Source: Aedes albopictus (Eukaryota; Arthropoda; Insecta; Diptera; Culicidae). From it: a DNA stretch of 64,000 nucleotides. The translations under genes were made by a program, and so were the position numbers. The DNA lies in NCBI RefSeq assembly GCF_035046485.1, contig NC_085136.1, positions 299,235,778 through 299,299,777 of the forward strand, read 5' to 3'. The notes beneath the pieces are model-generated. The model was given only the letters and a program-made list of their open reading frames with translations, searched no databases and was not told the DNA's origin. Below, piece after piece: positions 1 to 11,243 of this stretch; the stretch's first letter is position 1; the number at the start of each line of letters is the position of its first letter.

Positions 1-895
1 AGTCAGCCGCCCTGTTGAATACAAATAATTGATTACTTGTGAATAACGATCTTACCGGATTGTATCTCACTCGCATAGTGCATCGATTTGGTATCCAACG
101 TCGAGACGTGACTTATCTGCCGGTACCTGCACACTCACTTCCCAATCTCGTCCCGTGTCCGTGAACGTTTTTTGCAGCTCTCGAATCAGATAGTAAAAGT
201 TATCCTTATCTGTTATGTTGCCACCTCGTTCGAAGTTTCCCGGATACAACCAAACCACTTCCAATCCATCAAATCCGTATTTATGCAAAAATTTCACCAC
301 ACTTGCCACAAACCGCTTTCTACGATCGCGTGTCTCCGTCATCTTGCTGAACTTCTCACCGCCATGACCCCAGCCACCGATGGCCACCAGAAGCTTCAAG
401 TTCGGAAACTTATCCTTCAGCGCTGCGAATCGTCGGAACCCGTTTTCCCCTATGTCGAAATCCGGTTGCATAGAAGTTATTTCGAACGTTTTTTCATGAA
501 CCGCCACGAAGTTGTACACTACATGGGAACATAGTTTTCCGGGAATGTCCTCGATCGTGTAGGCTCCATCGTTCTGTCGTGTTCGGGACCATGTTGTGTA
601 GTGGCAGATGAAACGTCTTCCTTTGAAGCTATCGTCAACCAATCCACTGGCTTGGTTGATCAACGCTGAGCAGAATACTAGCAAAGTCAGCCAGGATGCC
701 ACTGCAAACAATGTAGAAAACAGAAAAATCAGACCCCGAATCAGACAATATATCCAATTCCCGCTCGTAAACTGATGCAAATGAATGAGTTGGCTTGTCT
801 TATAAAGCGTAATTGACGACTTTTGATGACTAGATGAAATTTCCTAGTGATGCACTCCAGCTCCAGCGATACTTACCACCTAGGCCGATCCCCAT
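1..895 (-). CDS. Catalytically inactive GH18 chitinase-like protein, copy A (5' part; gene runs off the left edge)
   Basis: Exons on the minus strand are 877-895 (19-nt first coding exon starting at ATG), 71-701 and 1-11 (partial). The donor at 876 reads gtaagt, the acceptor precedes 701, a second donor gtgaga lies at 70 and its acceptor ends at 12. The spliced start gives MGIGLGVASW then a hydrophobic stretch, a good signal peptide, so a secreted protein is expected. The GH18 fold is clear: RFICHYTTWSR strand 1, LCSHVVYNF strand 2 and the LKLLVAIGGWG motif. The catalytic loop at residues 151-158 reads DGLEVVWL where active GH18 enzymes have DGFDLDWE, so the proton-donor Glu is Leu and two Asp are lost. 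The frame is otherwise open and closely matches copy B, which argues against a decaying pseudogene. The C-terminal half is outside the window. The inactive call is strong; the biological role is unknown, with non-hydrolytic glycan binding the family precedent. Confidence 0.88.
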
Positions 896-1659
896 GCTGA
901 ACCGGCGATGCTATCCCGATCGCGCTCGAAATGAAACTAAGCGGCTTTGAGGCTTTGAGCAACAGGTCTTGTCTTTATTGATCCCCTAGCACGCGCTTAA
1001 ACTCAAAGGTGGAAAAAACTGGAAATGATACCAAGCCACATAGCCTACCTACTGTTTATAAACACACTTACAGTAGCTACACGAGCATGGTATGACTAAC
1101 GACGACGACGACGACGATGAATAATGACTCGCGATCGAGCCCTTTTGCGATGTTACTGGATGTCTGGAAGGAGGAGTAAGATCTGCATGAATCGTTGGAT
1201 GCTACAGTTACATACTACGGTTTGAGTCAGAGTAGATGTAATTGGTGCGTTGCTGACCTGACTCAATAATGCGGGGCCTTAGGTGATAAGCAATGGATTT
1301 ACATGGAAAAAGGGAGTTCTTGGAGATCACGCGTGAGACAGCATGGTACTGGGAAAAACTGTCAATAAAGCTAATAAGAGGGTACATTGCGAAATAATCA
1401 TTATACATACGTCTTATGAAATATTCACCGATAATGATGACAACATTTCCACAGCTTTCTAGTCAGTTATTCAGTTCGACAGTATTTGGTGAATTTTTAT
1501 GACCAAAAATTAGTGTTTGTCTTCGAGTTAGCGCCCTACGGAATTCCCAACAGCTGAGCCCTCGGTTTTCACGTCGGAAATTGAATTCCCTGTCATCAAC
1601 TATGTACGGTGTAACGATGATAGCCTCGGTACGAAATATGGCAACGAGACGAAGGCGAC

Positions 1660-2520
1660 CTTTATGAGGCTCCTCAGAGGACTGCCTGAGTTACAGTTAG
1701 TAAAAGCAGCTACACGCGACGCAGCCTAGAGCATTGTCGGGTACGTGGAACGAAGTCGACGGAACGAATGGTTCGACGAGGAGTACAAAGCAATTTTGCA
1801 GGAGAAGAATGCAGCGCGGGCGGTAATGCTGCAGCAAGGGACCCGGCAGCACGTTGAATGTTACAAGCAAAAGCTGAAACAGCAGATCCGCCTCTTCCGG
1901 GAGAAGGCACGCTGCCCGGAAGAAGTAGAGTGTGAGAAAATTGAGCTGCTGTGCCGTTCGCAAGAAACTCGAAAATTCTACCAAAATCTCTACCCATCCT
2001 CATGCGCATAACTACAGCGTATTTGGCCCCTTAGCCTAAGTGCATGACATTGAAGCTGAGGGGCCAAATACGCTGTAGTTACGTGCACGCACATCCTGCA
2101 GCGACTTCGTGCTAAGAGTTGCAATCTGCAAGGATAGAGCCTCCTGGTGGACCGGATGATAGTCGGAATCGGGAAACCAAAAAGCTACCGGAAGAGTAGA
2201 AGGAAGGAGTAATCTGCCCCATTCACAAGAAGGGAACGGGCGACCATTTGGCCTACAATGATCTATCCCAGATCATCTTACGTCATCTGTCACCTAAATC
2301 GAACCAGTTCGTAGGAAGTTATCAAACCGGATCCATAGACGACCGCTTTGCACCGTACAGCAAATCCTCCAAAAATGGCAAGAATACCAGATCCCAACGC
2401 ATCGCCTGTTCATCGATTTCGGGGAGGCATGAGTATCGACCGCACTGAGCCTTAACAAAACATGGAAAATAACGACTTTTCTGAGAAGCAGACCAGACTG
2501 ATCAAAGCGAAGATCATTTG
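1660..2520 (+). mobile_element. RTE-type LINE relic (linker and start of reverse transcriptase)
   Basis: The plus strand encodes pieces of the region between endonuclease and reverse transcriptase: RRNEWFDEEYKAILQEKNAA at 1756-1815, then LLCRSQETRKFYQ, and after a break the RT entry region (EGVICPIHKKG, then SQIILRHLSPKSNQFVGSY). The same blocks occur on the minus strand at 41690-39745, confirming one family. Stops, frameshifts and an inserted 73-bp palindrome show it is dead. Assignment to the RTE clade comes from a related endonuclease copy at 55180-55577 and is inference. Confidence 0.82.
2009..2081. mobile_element. 73-bp palindromic TA-flanked micro-element inside the LINE relic
   Basis: Two 27-nt arms beginning TAACTACAGCGTATTTGG and ending with its reverse complement differ at one position and flank a loop of about 19 nt. 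TA stands at both ends, consistent with a Tc1/mariner-type target duplication. It interrupts the reverse-transcriptase frame of the surrounding relic. Confidence 0.7.
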
Positions 2521-2559
2521 TTATCCTTTACGTTCGATGATAACTCTGGTTTCCATTTC

Positions 2560-2970
2560 TGGTTACCATGATGGTATTCAAGAAACACCAAATCGTCTGG
2601 TTGGAATTCACGAAGGATTGCTCAGTGCCGCTTGTTGAACTTGATGTTCTGTTTTTCGTTCCTGAATTTCTTGAGGAAGTGCAGTTCGGAGTTGTTGAGA
2701 TTATTTCTTCCTTTTTCACTCAACTTCTTCTGTTCTCGCTTCAAAGGATCCACCAATCTTTCGGCTTGCCTGTTGGATTGTGGGTGATACAAAGCTGTGC
2801 GGATGTGCGTAATCCCGTTAATACAGCAGAAATTCTGGAAGCTCTAACAAGCGGATTGTGTTCCGTTGTCCGAAACTAACGTGTTTGAATTACCGTAATG
2901 ATCGAACGTTTCTCGTAGTAATTTGGAGACTGAGAGTTTGCTAAAGCTGAACGCTTGGGCATCCTAATTT
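2560..2970 (-). mobile_element. Ty3/gypsy-type integrase core fragment (dead)
   Basis: Translated on the minus strand, this reads SKLLRETFDHYG, then LVSDNGTQSAC, a stop, SFQNFCCINGITHIRTALYH, then PQSNRQAERLVDPLKR. That is the integrase catalytic core with the SDNGTQ and HPQSN-QAER signatures. It has at least one internal stop. It lies on the same strand as, and 3' of, the gag-protease-RT relic at 5050-6014, so both may come from one element with its middle lost. Confidence 0.8.
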
Positions 2971-4610
2971 TACATATACAAATTAAAGATCACTATAGTT
3001 GAACAAGTTCGAGTGTTACGTAACGTAGGTTTACCAACCCAAGTAACAATTTCGATTCTATTTGGTTTTATTTATTTTTATGATAGTTTTATCGGAACAT
3101 TGAATATTCTAGTTGATCTTATCGGAGTTTCATCTAAGCACAACTATTCTTCGTCAATATGTGGTTTTAAAAACACCTCCAAGAATACTTGAGGCTCAGT
3201 TCATAAAACCATAAACACAACAAGAACTGTTGAACTTATTTTCAGTTTTATAAGGCTCTTGTAGTTATCTTCAATCACCCGTTCTTGATCAAGAGCAACT
3301 GTTCTCGCATGAGAACAGTTTGGTACATGAAAAATGCAAGAAAAAACTCAAGCATCAGATTTTGATTTTCGTCGTTCCATTTTTGCTGCCAATCAAGAAC
3401 ACCTACCCGGAAACCCAACCGCGACGCGGTGCAGTGCGAAGTTCCTCCGGTTGCAGCATCCGAAATGAGGTGGATTTGGTCATCCAGGACGTCGATTCCC
3501 GTGCCATCGGGGTACCAACCATCGATCTTCAAAATCAACAACTACTTACTTGTTGGAAATGCTGACCGGGCGAATGCGGCACTGCACCGCATCAAGGCCG
3601 GTTATCGAAAAAGGTCTGCCTGGTTGGCAACGGTACCGGGCTGATGATTAAATTCATCGGACGAGATTCACGAAATCCACCGCGGTGCGATAATTTATTG
3701 TTTGTTTACAATTTGGCGTACATGATTTATGACGTTCTCGGCGGAGTTTGCATAAACCTATATCAAGAACGTAATAAACCTGAGTACTCTTGAGTAAAAC
3801 TTCTTATCCTTGCTTAAGATGAAATAAATTAAAGACGTTCTTGATGGAGGCCAAACAGGCTGCATTGAGAACGTTATAAATCCTAGTATTCTTGAGTTAT
3901 GCTTTTAGCTCTGGCATGAATTGAAAGAAGTTTAAGACGATCTTATGGTGATGTTGATTAAAACCATCGGTAATGGACCGACCACCGGCCTAGATTTCAA
4001 TGGAAGCCATGTTGAGAAAACTCATGAACAATGTTCGCATGACCAGGAATAATATTTTTAAATATTTTATTAGTGCGTTATAATGGAAGCGCGTTGCAAT
4101 TTTTGGAAGTATCTTGCAACATATATACGATGAATTTTGCTTGGCATTTGGCATCCTTGTTACACCACGGAAATATTTCCAATTTGTGTAATTAATTAAT
4201 CCCGATTACAAAAATGTGTCATTTTCGTCGTTTTTTTTTTCAATTTAACTCACCAAATTTTTCTGTCGACATAAAAGCTGCATCAGCAACAAGACTGACA
4301 ATTTTATTATCGTTTTATCATGCACTTGAAGAATTCTACAAGTAGAGAGCAATTCGCCTTGAGGACAACTTGGGAAGTACAAAAAGTTTTAAGAGAAATT
4401 TAAAAACAACTCTTCAAGAGCATCTTAGGATGGGCCTCTTTGGTCTTATGGCGGGTTTATGGTTGAGTTGATGCCGTTTTGCAGAGCAATTTGGTTTATA
4501 CATGGTTTTAAAGAACAGGTGTTGAAGAATACTTCAAAAGCATTATAAAATTAATTTTGTTACTTGGGAAGGCCTTTGAGAGTATAGATATTTTACTAAG
4601 ATAACCACAT
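2971..4610. other. No gene; degenerate repeats
   Basis: AT-rich sequence without coding signal. Around 3730-3960 a unit of roughly 110-120 bp (AAGAACGT then CTTGAGTAA-type motifs) appears about twice in degraded form. The open frames at 3275-3565 on both strands match no family I recognise and lack start context. Confidence 0.5.
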
Positions 4611-4614
4611 ATTG

Positions 4615-4688
4615 TGAACTGGTGGGTCACCAAGTTCTATAAAAATCAAAAGTGGGTCGCAGGCTGAAAAAGTTTGAGAACCCCTGAT
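4615..4688 (-). mobile_element. Terminal fragment resembling a hAT (Tip100/Zaphod-like) element
   Basis: The minus strand begins CAGGGGTTCTCAAACTTTTT followed by a run giving CTGCGACCCAC and GGTGACCCACC. This matches the terminal inverted repeat style of hAT Tip100/Zaphod elements as I recall them. No second terminus or transposase was found nearby. Confidence 0.45.
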
Positions 4689-5049
4689 TTAGATTGTTGG
4701 GGAGGCGGTGATGGAACGCGTGCGGGTAATCTCGATCCACTTCGAAAATGCTTCCGCAATGACCAGGTCTACTACCAGGTATAAAATGATACGTCAATCG
4801 ATCCAGCGTAGTCAATGTGTATCCAGTACTCATGTATTTATTTGTTTCAGAATCGCATGAGCATTGAGGATGTCGTCTAAGAAGGATTTGACCAAGAGAA
4901 TGCCAGCAACCATGCTGTCGATTATGCGCTGCAACGCTTCTGGTGTCGTGTGCATCATAATTGTTCTATGTTAACATGAATTCCCATAGAATATGGGACA
5001 ACAATGCTGCATAGTATTAGTGCCACCCAATCAAAAAAAAATGGATAGA

Positions 5050-6014
5050 AGAAATTATGCCGTTGTTTTCCCGACGCTGGAGTTCCGATTTTACTTTTGG
5101 TACTGCGACGTTGGCCTCAGGACGCTTCGGACAGTAGATCAGACGTGCTTCTGGCTTGACGTAAAGCTTCACCGGCGCCTTGATGCATCGGTCAAGGGTG
5201 TTTTGGAAAATTTCAGGAAACTTCCGCTTGAGTTACTCCACGGAATGGACCAGAGGTCGAACAGGTCCATTGCTTCGATACCAAGCACGTTCAAATCGGG
5301 GTTGTCAGCAATAAAAGTGCTTCCTCTCTTGGTAGCATCCCCGATCACGTGATGTTCGTCCAGATTTCCGTGAAGTTTGAGACTAACACCGGATGCTGAT
5401 ATCACTTGCTCTTCAGTGGCGACCACTTACTCCTGGACTTCAATCGGATTTGTGGGCTTCTTCGAGGTGGGGGCTGGTCGCTAGAACATTAGCTTTGTGA
5501 CCTTGCCGTTTACATTTCGCACAAGTGGGATCGGTGAAAGGACAGTCACGAATGTAGTGAAAACCACCGCATTTACACCAAGGGGCTCTGGGAATCCTCT
5601 TCATAGGTTTCTTCAGGTATCGATCGATGACGTTGACACATCGAGTATCATTGCTTTCCATCATCCGCGTGTCTTGCTTAAGAATCACCTTCCGGCATCA
5701 CTCTTCCACTAGATTCTCCAACGTTACTTTGCTTGCCGTTTTTTTAGTTGTGGTCGCTATCTCGTCTGATTCTAGCTTGGAAATCAACCGAGCACGGATA
5801 TCTGCATCTTTCCGGCGACTGGAGTCCACAGTTCAGTTGTGCTCGCTATATTGGGAGTTAACCTGGCACGAATCTCTGCGGCTTTTGGCGATTGCATTCC
5901 ACAGATGAATCGCAAAGCCTTGAATAGATCGCTTGAAAGCTTCGATAGTTGGAATGCTTCACAATGCTTGTTCATTGTGAAGTCATCCGCTTCGCTCTTG
6001 AAGTATTGAAGGCA
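5050..6014 (-). mobile_element. Ty3/gypsy retrotransposon relic: gag, zinc knuckles, protease, start of RT
   Basis: Reading the minus strand from 6014 downward: a gag-like stretch (LFKALRFICGMQSPKAAEIR), a zinc-knuckle region (WCKCGGFHYIRDC then CAKCKRQGHK, second knuckle missing its last Cys), a protease C-terminal part (TFIADNPDLNVLGIEAMDLF) and the RT entry (VKLYVKPEARLIYCPKRP to NNGIISSI). Frames are broken repeatedly. It ends near 5050, and the rest of RT and RNase H is not seen. Its 5' side at 6015-6023 is the target duplication of the foldback element beside it. Confidence 0.78.
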
Positions 6015-6023
6015 GTGGTACAG

Positions 6024-6472
6024 CAATGAGGTACAGATACAGGTGGCGCAGATAAACATTGCGAACCACTAGTTCTGGAGCTCGATTTGAATAGGTCGTA
6101 TGTGCTTTTGTCGATTAAAAATTCGATCAGTTGGATTCGCTTATTATAGCGAAAACTGTTGAAATTGAGCAAAGTTTATACATACAGCAGAATCCTCACA
6201 AAACAGGCTTTCTGTTTCATCATTAAAAGTTTGCAAAATATCTGCCATATTGCTACAATGACTAAAATAAACTGATCGAATTTTATATCGACAGAAGCAC
6301 CTACGACCTATTCAAATCGAGCTCCAGAGTTGTCTCTTTTGTTCTACCGCTGATCTAATATAACAGTGACAGTGACGTCACTAATTCAGTTGCATTAGAT
6401 CAGCGGTAGAACAAAAGAGACAACTAGTGGTTCGCAATGTTTATCTGCGCCACCTGTATCTGTACCTCATTG
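6024..6472. mobile_element. Foldback element with about 110-bp nested arms and a 9-bp target duplication
   Basis: The ends are inverted copies beginning CAATGAGGTACAGATACAGG (6024-6073 and 6423-6472). A second inverted pair, starting CTGGAGCTCGATTTGAATAG, lies inside (about 6074-6131 and 6272-6330). GTGGTACAG is repeated directly at 6015-6023 and 6473-6481. A third hairpin (TTGTCTCTTTTGTTCTACC arms, 6331-6424) sits between the inner and outer right arms and looks like a later insertion. A 9-bp duplication with long arms suggests a Mutator-like element; no transposase is encoded. Confidence 0.8.
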
Positions 6473-7113
6473 GTGGTACAGATCGTGGGAAACGGACTTC
6501 TGCCGTCCGAAAAGCATCTTGAGCATGGAAATTTTCTCGTCCAGCTTGTAGAGGATGCTTGGGATGTATACTATTGACGTATCTTTCGTGCACTGCCTTG
6601 TTCTCCGTTCCGCTTCTCCCAGTTGGTCTACGTATTGTTCCGAGTTCAGACGCTGTACTCTCTCCGCTTCCAAGATTTCTTCATCCAGTACTTCTATAAC
6701 TTCATGATCTTGATCCATTTCAATGAAATCCTTCGCATTGGTCAACACTGCTGGTCCAGATTCGACAATGCCGGCGTACGTGACAGGTCCTTGATTTCTT
6801 TTCCTTTGAGGTTTTCCCCTTTTTCGCTGTGGGCACGAATCCTTGCGGTGTCCTTCCTCGTTGCATAAAAAGCATCTACCTTTTAGGCCATCATGCATTA
6901 TGGCCATCCTCACTTTCAAGTTAGCAATCTCAAGTGCCGCCGGAATATCTTTTTCCATGTCAACATATGCACCTCGAACGCCGGTGAACAAATGGTCAAG
7001 GCCCAAAATAGCTGGAAATTTTTCCCGAACCATACTTGAAACGTGTCCAAAGTTGGCTAGAACAAGCAAAACATCATTGTCGGGCACCTCCGGTAGGAGA
7101 TCGAAAACGCGCA

Positions 7114-7378
7114 CATATCGACACTGATTTTTCATTAGGGCCTAACTGACATTTTCGAATTCTCTTCATCGATCCTCTCTTTGTGTTATTACAGAATGTA
7201 TATTGAGTTTTCCAAAGTTTTTTTGATTGAAATGCGAAGAAGATGTCTACATCTTGCTATAGAAACAAAGAGAATAGTGATTTTGTTTGTTTTGATCAAG
7301 TTATTAGCGAAAGAGAGAGTCGACGAAGAGAAATCGATCAAGTCAGTTAGGCCCTTATGAAAAATCATTGTCGATATG
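7114..7378. mobile_element. Inverted-repeat element inside the ORF1 relic
   Basis: Arms of about 63-66 nt, starting CATATCGACACTGATTTTTC on the left and its near reverse complement on the right, face each other across about 130 bp of AT-rich spacer. The ORF1 homology resumes on both sides. No target duplication could be resolved. Confidence 0.65.
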
Positions 7379-7527
7379 CCACATTTCTGCCTGCTACGGA
7401 CATATGCAATGTACCTTTCCATTGGAATAATGGAATTTTGATTCTTCCACATTCAACTTCATCGCTTTCTCCATCTCATCCAAAGACTTAAACTTTATGC
7501 AAAGTAGTCTAGTTTGGGCAATTTGTA

Positions 7528-8900
7528 CCGTGTGCGCACCTAACTTGCGCATTCTTGTAAAATAATTAAAAAAATAACTAAATGTCAACATTTTCACCAG
7601 TTTAATCATTGCACTAGCATTGTGTAAACATGAACATTATTTGACGAAAATTATATTACCATAAAATCTTTGTTTATGTTGAATAATAAACAAAAAATAC
7701 ACAAAAACGTCAAAATTTGCCTCGCCTTAACACGGCTGCCAAGAAGTAACTCTACTAAAAATCAACATTTTCCTCGATAAAACTGTGCAACGATGATTAA
7801 TTTTGCAGTTAATTGACAAAAAAGGTGATATTCTAGTAATATCAATCACAGTTCGTAATATTTTTTTCAATTTAACTAGTAAATAGTGGTGCGCAATGTT
7901 TGGAACCAATATTTGCACTGTGTTCCTAATTTTTGCGCACTTTCAGTAAATGCATGATGAACGTGAATACATGGCTTATGAACCATTTAAATATTATGTA
8001 ACAATTGTATTGACAATTTCAGGCCTGCCTCCACCATGTAGCAAATTTTGTATGGAAATTAGTAGAAAATTGTATGAACCGTAGCACTACGGCAGGCACT
8101 CTTGGTCTGTCTACAATGTTACGTGATTTGTGAATAGTCCTTCATTTGACTTTTCCGGCGGTCAATGTTAGGGACGATTCAAATATGACGTCCACCATTT
8201 ATTTTGAATTTTAGAACCCCCTCCTTCCCCGGGTTACCCCGTCACGCTTCATAGTACCTATACCTAATACATGGCATATCAAACTTTTTCAGACAACTCC
8301 AACCCCACCCCCCTCCCACCAAAGATGGACGTCATATTTAAATGATCCCTTATTGTTCCTATCCGTAACGATCACTCCATTTATCAGGAAGCTTTTACCT
8401 TTGATCTCTACCCACTGGAAAACCCCTCATGAATTTTGGATTGTTCACAGGGTAGGTGCCTAGTACGAACCGCAGACGAATTCAAGAACTGCCGGAGGCC
8501 TCCGTCGCCCCTGTCTCGTAGGACAAAGTATTTCAACAAAGATCAGTTAAGAGCACACTACCTGAATAACTCTAGTTCAATGGGGAAACATTAAATAATA
8601 GTATTTTTGATGACTTTTTCAAGCAATCCATAGCATGCGCAAAGTTAGGCACACCATGCGCAAAGTTAGGAACAATCGAAGATTTTGTGCGCAAAGTTAG
8701 GAACAAGGCAATGAAATAGTTTTTCTATTTTAAGTATTTTTTGGTTCATATTATGATTTTTTAAATATTGCAGACTCAAAGAAGGGTCATTAGTCTATCG
8801 CATGAGCATGTTGTTCATGATATTATTTGTTTATTTGTATTTTTTATAACGATTAGAAATTTGATTTTTCTTAACTGCGCAAAGTTTGGTGCATACACGG
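7528..8900. mobile_element. 1.37-kb non-autonomous TA-inserting element with repeated subterminal motifs
   Basis: Ends are CCGTGTGCGCACCTAACTT at 7528 and, inverted, CCGTGTATGCACCAAACTTT at 8900, each flanked by TA (7526-7527 and 8901-8902). The inner part of the terminus, TGCGCAAAGTTAGG, recurs inside, three times between 8636 and 8705 and in weaker form near 7890 and 7925. No transposase frame is present. It interrupts the ORF1 relic and itself carries a TTA-flanked MITE at 8171-8349. Confidence 0.7.
8171..8349. mobile_element. 179-bp MITE with TTA target duplication
   Basis: Near-identical inverted ends (GGGACGATTCAAATATGACG on the left) carry a conserved AAATATGACGTCCA block. TTA flanks both sides, as in Harbinger-type insertions. 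It is nested within the 7528-8900 element. Confidence 0.72.
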
Positions 8901-9012
8901 TAAATTGCCTCCATATGCATGGGGTCGCTCTTCAACAGTTTAACCAAATCCGCCGCTTCTTCCCAAGAAGGTGGCGGGGTTCCGATCGGGAATCGAAACT
9001 GAAGGCTGTTAA

Positions 9013-9250
9013 ACTGCCCCTCTTGGCATGTCAGTCCCATGTTTTTTTTTTTAATGCAAATCATATGTTTGTCTCTCACGAGCCCATTTAAAATAAATTA
9101 GATATTTTTCTCGCCTCATTTCACAGCTCAATGTGCCACGAAAAGTTTATGCATCACATGGATACACTTTTTTGAAATCAATTGGAGTTATAGTGCAAAA
9201 CGTAGGCACTTTGAAAAACAACGTGGGACTGACATGCGAAGAGGGACAGT
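9013..9250. mobile_element. MITE remnant with about 33-bp inverted ends
   Basis: Inverted copies of a sequence containing GGGACTGACATGC and AAGAGGG lie at about 9013-9045 and 9218-9250, around an AT-rich middle. It abuts the 5' end of the ORF1 relic. The exact termini are uncertain. Confidence 0.55.
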
Positions 9251-10490
9251 AAAGACCGCCCCAGAAAGTATGGACGCAGAGAGAAAATATTGGCGTTAAA
9301 ACATTATGAATGAATAGTTCTTTTTGAAGGCTCCAACTTGTTATTTAATCAACCTATTCTCTCAACATGTATGCAGCGGTATGTACGACTCCAACAGTTT
9401 GTTTCAAAATACATAAACTTTTAGCGGAATACCGTCAAAAACATATGCACAAATGATGTACAGAGCTTAAAATGCCACTTAGGAAATGAGCAAAGTATGG
9501 GAAGAGTAAGTGAGAAAACTATGTAAGCAGCAAACAGGAAGCACGGTAGGAAGAACACATTTGAGCATACGCAAAAATTGGGTTAAAAGTAAAAATCCTG
9601 CTAACCCTCGTTTAGATAGAATTATTAGGAAGGTATTTGAGCGCAAGAAAAAAAAAAACGTTTGACTTACACAGAGCGGGTTTTTACCAAAAAAATTTAC
9701 CATTTCGAATTCCAATGTTCATCGTGGCAAAGAACGCTTGAATTATCGATCCTATAGTACGCAGAAACAGCCAAAACGAAGCCCGAAACAAGAACCATCG
9801 ATCAGGCCCAGACATCTGAAGATTAGGTGCGTCCATACGTTCTGGAGCAGTCTTTACAAATAACTTCCATCGTACAGTGAAGGTTTCTTCTAGTCAGCAG
9901 ACAAAAACAACCGCAGTCTATTGTTATTAAAATCGGCACCAATTGCTACGCAAAAAAACAACCGTGCGACACCGAGTAGGTAGCAACACCGAGACCGACC
10001 TGCTGCTGCGTCCGATGCAAACTCGAGTAGAAAAGCAACTGTGTTCATCCTGGTCAAAATCGAACTTTTGAATTTCGCTGGCCAGGGACTCAATGATATT
10101 CTCTCTTCCGTCAGTAGAAATTTGTTGCAGCTTGTGGGAAATCAAATTGGGACAGGTGTAGAATGGCGTTCTTGAGGTCGTCGTTGGACATCTTCAGGCT
10201 TGGCTTGGTTGAAAAGTGAATTAGGTGGGCTTTTTTCTGCTCTTCGTCAACTGTTTTTTTTTCTGTCTTTTATTTGAAGGCTGGACACAGAAAGAATCCT
10301 AAATCGAGACTTGTTGTCAGCATAGTAACGCCATGCCTTGCTCTACGACGCAGCGTAAGTGTGCTGCCATAGTGACGCGTTTGCGGGCGCGAACGCGTTG
10401 CGATCAAAGGAATACTTATTATTGATATTCTGCTTTGCGGGTATCGCACACGCGTACGCTTCGCTTGACGCGTTACTATGGCGGCGCCCT
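9251..10490. other. No gene recognised
   Basis: No family match in either strand's frames. At about 10366-10484 a short inverted pair (GCCATAGT-ACGCGT on one side, ACGCGTTACTATGGC on the other) suggests a small palindromic insertion just before the next LINE relic. Confidence 0.4.
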
Positions 10491-10745
10491 AAGGCTTTCA
10501 GATGTACTGTCCAGTTCATTCGGAACTCGCCGAGGACTGCGACAAGTTGTCATGTCTACTCTTCAACATCGCTGTGGAAGATGCAATGCGATAAGTCGGC
10601 CTCAACAGCCTGGATACGATTTTCACGAAATCCGACCAATTTTGCTGACGACATGGATTATATCCTCAGAACATTAGGAATGGCAGACCTGCACATTCGC
10701 CTATAACGCGAAGCGGGAAAGGTAGTGAAAGTGTCAAAAACCGTC

Positions 10746-10953
10746 TACCCCCGTTTGACCGCATGTAATCTGAACACTTTTTAATTTGACCCCCTCTAAT
10801 CTGCACATCGTGAAATTATAAAATGGTCATTCCACGAATGGAATGGTGTAAAATGGAACGCAGAATCAAAACAAAACACCAAATAAGATTTCCAGGAGTG
10901 TGTTTTTTTGACCCCGTTGATTTGCATGTGGTTTCGTTCAAACCAACGGGGGT
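10746..10953. mobile_element. MITE inserted in the RTE relic
   Basis: Ends are inverted: CTACCCCCGTTTGACCGCATG on the left against CACCCCCGTTGGTTTGAACG read on the opposite strand from the right. RTE coding similarity stops before and resumes after it. Confidence 0.55.
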
Positions 10954-11243
10954 GGACGGTACATGATTGAGATCGAGATAGTGGAGGTACTTGTCTACCT
11001 TGTTTCCTTACTAGTAGCTGACCACAATGTGAGTCGTGAAGTACGAAGGCCTATCATGTACAGGACCAGTGGTCCTCTACGGACACGTTACATGAACCAT
11101 GCTCGAGCAAGACCACCAAACGCTGGGAGTTTTTGAGTGACGTGTGCTAAGGATGATCTTTAGCGGCATGCAGGGAATGGTGTGAGGTTGTGAGCTCGCT
11201 GAACACTACGGCGGACCCAGTATTCAAAAGGTTGCCAAAGCTT

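Larger units (their letters stand above)
6482..9012 (-). mobile_element. Non-LTR retrotransposon ORF1 (gag-like, CCHC) relic, split by three insertions
   Basis: Three blocks on the minus strand read in order: 8901-9012 (PPPSWEEAADLVKLLKSDPM), 7379-7527 (QTRLLCIKFKSLDEMEKAMK), and 6482-7113 (YVRVFDLLPEVPDNDVLLVL, then the CCHC knuckle CFLCNEEGHRKDSC, CX2CX4HX4C). The last block is open for over 200 codons. Arrangement and motifs match ORF1 gag-like proteins of mosquito LINEs: an RNA-binding region followed by a zinc knuckle. The gaps are filled exactly by inverted-repeat elements at 7114-7378 and 7528-8900, with a third element at the 5' end. Confidence 0.72.

Noticed and set aside
8768..9091. 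Host gene on the plus strand
   Set aside because: The minus strand carries the ORF1 motif PPPSWEEAADLVKLL; the plus frame is its shadow plus MITE sequence.
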